Of a DNA stretch of 64,000 nt, positions 61,264 to 64,000 are shown in pieces. The notes beneath the pieces were generated by a model. It was not told the origin of the DNA, ran no database searches, and saw only the letters and a list, made by a program, of their open reading frames with translations. The DNA is from CAWBYL01 sp963793025 (GTDB lineage: Bacteria; Actinomycetota; Acidimicrobiia; Acidimicrobiales; Acidimicrobilacustridaceae). Position 1 is the stretch's first letter. Each line of letters opens with the position of its first letter. Made by a program: the position numbers and the translations under genes. The stretch is taken from the NCBI GenBank assembly GCA_963793025.1, contig CAWBYL010000006.1, forward strand, positions 1,116,001 to 1,180,000, in the 5' to 3' direction.

Positions 61264-62472
61264 TCAGACCGTGGGCGCCAGCGCCTCCGACGACGACTCG
61301 CCGAACTGGGAGGACCAGCGCCACCGGGCCACCAGCAGGAAGACCACCATGATGGCGGCCGTCCCGCCGAACACCGCCAGGCGGCCGAAGCTCCCGTAGA
61401 CCGACGATCCCACGAGGGCGGCCAGACCGGCCACGGCGAGCCCGGTGGCCCCGAGCAGGCCCTGGCCGGTGGCGACCTGGTCGGGGGGACTGGCCATGGC
61501 CACCGCGACCTGGTTGGCGGGCAGGGTGAAGGCGTCGGCCACGGCGTGCACGCCCGACAGGACGATGAGGATCCACAGCGGGGCCAGCCCATAGCCGACC
61601 ATGCACCCCGCGGCCACGAGGATGCTCACGGTGACCACGCGGATCGGCCCCTTGCGCTGGGCCATGGCGCCGCCCTTGGGGGCGAAGACCACCATCGGGA
61701 TGGTGAACACGCTGAGGGTGAGACCGGTGAGCCAGGTCGCCGCGCCCTGGTCCTTCAACAGCACCGACCACAGCGCCTCGAACATGCCGAGGGTCAGGTA
61801 GAAGGCCACGGCGGCGGCCAGCGCCGACTGCACGGCGGGGAGTCGTACCAGCTGGCGTACGGCCCGCCGACCGGTGCCGGCCTCCCCGGCCCGCAGATCG
61901 AGGCGGAGGAGGGTGACGAGCACGGCTCCGTAGATGAGGGCGAGCACCACGAAGGGGGCCCGCAGACCGAGGACCTCGGCCGCCCCCGCGGCGAGCAGGG
62001 GCCCGAGCACGAAGCCGGCGACATCGAACGCCGTCTGGCGCCCGAGGTTGGCGCCCACGTTCTCCGGGTCCCGGGCGATCACGAGGCGTCGCACCGCGGG
62101 GCCGACCATGCCCGAACCCAGCCCGAGGATCAGGCGGGCGCCGACCCACTGCCACAGCTCCGTCGCGAAGATCATCCAGATCACGCCGGCGGCGGCCACA
62201 CCGACACCGAGGCGCACCATCGTGGCGGTGTGGCCCCGGTCGGCGTACCGGGCGAGGAAGACCTGGCTGGCGAAGCCCGTGGCGAATCCGGCGAAGACGA
62301 TGAGGCCGACATCGCCGTCGGAGAAGCCGAAGCGGTCACGGATGTCGGCGAGCAGCGTGAAGATGCTGCCGTAGCCGAGCGACATCACGCCGGTCAGCAG
62401 GAACAGCAACACCATCGGTCGGTCCGCTGCCTCGGTTTGCTCGCCGTGGGGCGTAGCCCCGCTCTCGTCCAT
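61264..62472 (-). CDS. MFS transporter, 12-TM type
   Basis: A 402-residue major facilitator from ATG 62472. GYGSIFTLLADIRDRFGFSDGDVGLIVF (TM1 and loop), motif A variant ARYADRGHTATMV, and LILGLGSGMVGPAVRRLVI in TM4-5. About 12 segments. DHA1-like proteins of this size export drugs or small metabolites. A short acidic cytosolic tail with EQTEAADRP starts the protein. Confidence 0.87.
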   Translation of the reverse strand: MDESGATPHGEQTEAADRPMVLLFLLTGVMSLGYGSIFTLLADIRDRFGFSDGDVGLIVFAGFATGFASQVFLARYADRGHTATMVRLGVGVAAAGVIWMIFATELWQWVGARLILGLGSGMVGPAVRRLVIARDPENVGANLGRQTAFDVAGFVLGPLLAAGAAEVLGLRAPFVVLALIYGAVLVTLLRLDLRAGEAGTGRRAVRQLVRLPAVQSALAAAVAFYLTLGMFEALWSVLLKDQGAATWLTGLTLSVFTIPMVVFAPKGGAMAQRKGPIRVVTVSILVAAGCMVGYGLAPLWILIVLSGVHAVADAFTLPANQVAVAMASPPDQVATGQGLLGATGLAVAGLAALVGSSVYGSFGRLAVFGGTAAIMVVFLLVARWRWSSQFGESSSEALAPTV

Positions 62473-62547
62473 GCCACCCCCCAGGCGTGCCTCGACGGTA
62501 GTGCCCCGTCGCAGGCCGCGGGTCCGGTGGGCGGGGCCGGGAGCCGG

Positions 62548-63552
62548 TCAGCTGTCGACGGCCTCGCCGGCGAGGGGTCGAGCGGCGTCGGCGCCCATGG
62601 CCAGGGCGACGGGCTCGCCGGCGCTGAACACGGTGACGGGTCCGTCCTCGCTGACGACGATCACCAGCGCGCCCGGGTCGTCGTAGCTGTAGCGCCGGGC
62701 CGAGGTGTGGCGGGTCCCCCGGAAGCCGTCCACCTCGAGGCTGGCCTCCGGCGTGGAACCCAGATGGACCCCGATCTGGCGCAGGACCCCGGTCTCGTCG
62801 AACAGGGCGGCTCCGTCCAACTGGGCCAGGGCGTGGCGCAGCGGGGCCAGATCGAGGGGGTTGTCTATCTGGAGCGGGGGCGGCACCCCGAGTCGGGGCT
62901 CGACGACCCCGTTGCGGGTGGGATCGGGACGAACGACGAGCGTGGCGCCGATGCCTCGGGCTCCGAGGTCGTGGACGGCGAACTCGAGCGTGCGCTGGAG
63001 GAGGGCGCGGCGGTCGTCGTCGACCGCCACCGGCAGGGTCTGCACCCAGTTCGCCACCAGCGGCTCGTGGTGCCAGCCGAGGCCGGCCCAGCGGAGCACG
63101 CCGAACTGGCCGACGACCCTCACGAACCCGGCCGGATGGCGTTGTACGACCACGCCGTCGAGGGCGGTGGACAGCACGACGAGGTCCCGTTCGGAGCCGG
63201 CGGGCCGGTCGAGCACGATCCATTCGTCGTTGCCGTCGATTCGCCGGATGAGCCAACTCACCATGCCGTCGGCGTAGCGCCGGGTGCTGGCCACGCTGCT
63301 GCCGTCGACCGGGCGCCGATGGACCTGCAGAAGGGTCGCCGCCTCCCAGGTGGCCGGATCGCTGCGGGGCTCGATGACCGCGCCGTAGCTGGGGATCCGG
63401 CGCTCGTGGGCCCGGGGGCGCAGGGCGTAGGCCGTCTCCACGATGGCCAGCTCGTGCCACGGCTCGGAGCCGTCCAGGTCGAGCCCGGCCTCGGACAGCT
63501 CCTCGACGAGGCGACGGAGCTGGGTTGGGGTCGGCTGGCCGGATCCGGTCAT
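62548..63552 (-). CDS. DisA_N (diadenylate cyclase-like) domain protein
   Basis: A 334-residue cytosolic protein. The C-terminal ~120 residues form a DAC domain: AQLDGAALFDETG with the DGA motif (246-248), FRGTRHTSARRYS with RHT (281-283) in place of RHR, and LVIVVSEDGPVTVF. Known diadenylate cyclases use DGA and RHR to bind ATP and make c-di-AMP. The N-terminal ~220 residues contain no recognisable sensor and no DNA-binding HhH. Activity is plausible but not assured, given the altered second motif. Confidence 0.8.
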   Translation of the reverse strand: MTGSGQPTPTQLRRLVEELSEAGLDLDGSEPWHELAIVETAYALRPRAHERRIPSYGAVIEPRSDPATWEAATLLQVHRRPVDGSSVASTRRYADGMVSWLIRRIDGNDEWIVLDRPAGSERDLVVLSTALDGVVVQRHPAGFVRVVGQFGVLRWAGLGWHHEPLVANWVQTLPVAVDDDRRALLQRTLEFAVHDLGARGIGATLVVRPDPTRNGVVEPRLGVPPPLQIDNPLDLAPLRHALAQLDGAALFDETGVLRQIGVHLGSTPEASLEVDGFRGTRHTSARRYSYDDPGALVIVVSEDGPVTVFSAGEPVALAMGADAARPLAGEAVDS

Positions 63553-63664
63553 GGTCAGAGGCTACGGAACGGGCGGCGCGACGCCGACCCGCGTTCCTGC
63601 GACCAGCGACCGGAGCGATCCGGGCGGTCGATACCCTGCGAAGGGCCCCACACCCGGAGGACGG

Positions 63665-64000
63665 ATGGATCACCACGAATCACTGCGCGTCGACGTGTGG
63701 TCGGACATCGTGTGTCCGTGGTGCGCCATAGGGAAGGCCAACCTCGATCTCGCCCTCGCCGACTTCGCCCACCGCGATCTCGTCGAAGTGGTCTGGCACA
63801 GCTTCGAGCTGGACCCGAACGCCCCCGCGGTCCGCTCGGGCTCCTACGTCGAGATGCTGGGTCGCAAGTACGGGCAGGACGCCGGATCGGCTCAGGCGAT
63901 GGTGGACCAGATGACCGAGCGGGGTGCGGCCGCCGGGGTCGAGTTCCGTTTCGACCGCGTGCAGCCGGGCAACACCTTCGATGCCCACCGGATCATCCAC
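63665..64000 (+). CDS. DsbA-family (FrnE-like) oxidoreductase, 3' end cut by window edge
   Basis: The first 112 residues of a 2-hydroxychromene-2-carboxylate isomerase/DsbA-like protein. LRVDVWSDIVCPWCAIGKANLDLAL shows the CxxC (CPWC) and first helix; FELDPNAP and NTFDAHRIIH are FrnE hallmarks. GGAGGAC precedes ATG 63665. FrnE-type proteins are cytosolic thiol-disulfide enzymes linked to polyketide biosynthesis or stress. The C-terminus is outside the window. Confidence 0.9.
   Translation, partial: MDHHESLRVDVWSDIVCPWCAIGKANLDLALADFAHRDLVEVVWHSFELDPNAPAVRSGSYVEMLGRKYGQDAGSAQAMVDQMTERGAAAGVEFRFDRVQPGNTFDAHRIIH

Overview
The window is 64 kb of very GC-rich DNA, densely coding, with short gaps and many 1-4 base start/stop overlaps (ATGA, GTGA, TGATG). 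GTG starts are frequent, and several genes have an actinobacterial -10 hexamer 6-7 bases before the start codon, as in leaderless mRNAs. Two luciferase-like (F420/FMN) oxidoreductases, mycobacterial-type FadE proteins, a LpqY-SugABC-type trehalose importer, a DUF4032 protein and many TetR/SDR/acyl-CoA genes point to an actinobacterium. Acidimicrobiia is my best guess, by gene style only; no rRNA or tRNA was found to test it. No gap exceeds about 300 bases. I see no CRISPR array, prophage or insertion sequence.

Layout. 1-7 kb: aldo/keto reductase (cut by the edge), methyltransferase and NADPH-FMN reductase on the minus strand; an APC permease; PPK2; two LLM oxidoreductases. 7-14 kb: a frameshifted SDR, a 2OG-Fe(II) oxygenase, a PPOX-like protein, an esterase lipoprotein, a double-length acyl-CoA dehydrogenase and a Tat-exported protein. 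13.6-18.3 kb: a TetR regulator divergent from a tight acyl-CoA dehydrogenase / APH-like kinase / SDR / quinone-reductase operon that resembles the kinase-plus-dehydrogenase route for 4-hydroxyacyl-CoAs. 18-24 kb: a stand-alone molybdopterin enzyme, an MFS exporter and a ClC protein. 23.7-26.8 kb: a ZnuACB-like metal importer with a convergent Zur/Fur gene and a dyad over its promoter. 27-32 kb: an SDR, then a two-gene redox signalling pair (receiver / cysteine-less Grx-like / cysteine-less thioredoxin-reductase fusion plus a cyclic-nucleotide-domain histidine kinase), and another SDR. 32-41.6 kb: a D-aminoacylase-like amidohydrolase facing a remnant of a second copy, DrrAB-like ABC exporter, ABM, VOC, amidohydrolase and a Baeyer-Villiger-type monooxygenase, and an MFS pump. 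41.6-47.5 kb: an alcohol dehydrogenase remnant, DUF4032, sugC-sugB-sugA-lpqY (minus strand). 47.6-51.4 kb: a minus-strand run of carboxylate-amine ligase, APH-like kinase, a small unknown and a CrtC/AttH-like protein. 51.6-57.9 kb (plus strand): an asparagine-synthase-type amidotransferase, a C26 glutamine amidohydrolase, an ATP-grasp ligase, a PqqD-like protein, an acyl-CoA ligase and a peroxiredoxin. 58-64 kb: NUDIX, TauD-like and IPNS-like oxygenases, an unknown membrane-anchored protein, MFS, a DisA_N (diadenylate cyclase-like) protein and a DsbA/FrnE-like protein cut by the edge.

The most interesting candidate is 50.3-55.7 kb. The amidotransferase and the ATP-grasp protein look like the two enzymes that make the osmolyte N-acetylglutaminylglutamine amide (NAGGN), but the ATP-grasp protein has no GNAT acetyltransferase half, and a C26 hydrolase, a PqqD-like protein and a divergent carboxylate-amine ligase sit around it. 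This could be an unacetylated or otherwise modified dipeptide-amide pathway. It lies close to a trehalose importer, which suggests, but does not prove, an osmoadaptation neighbourhood.
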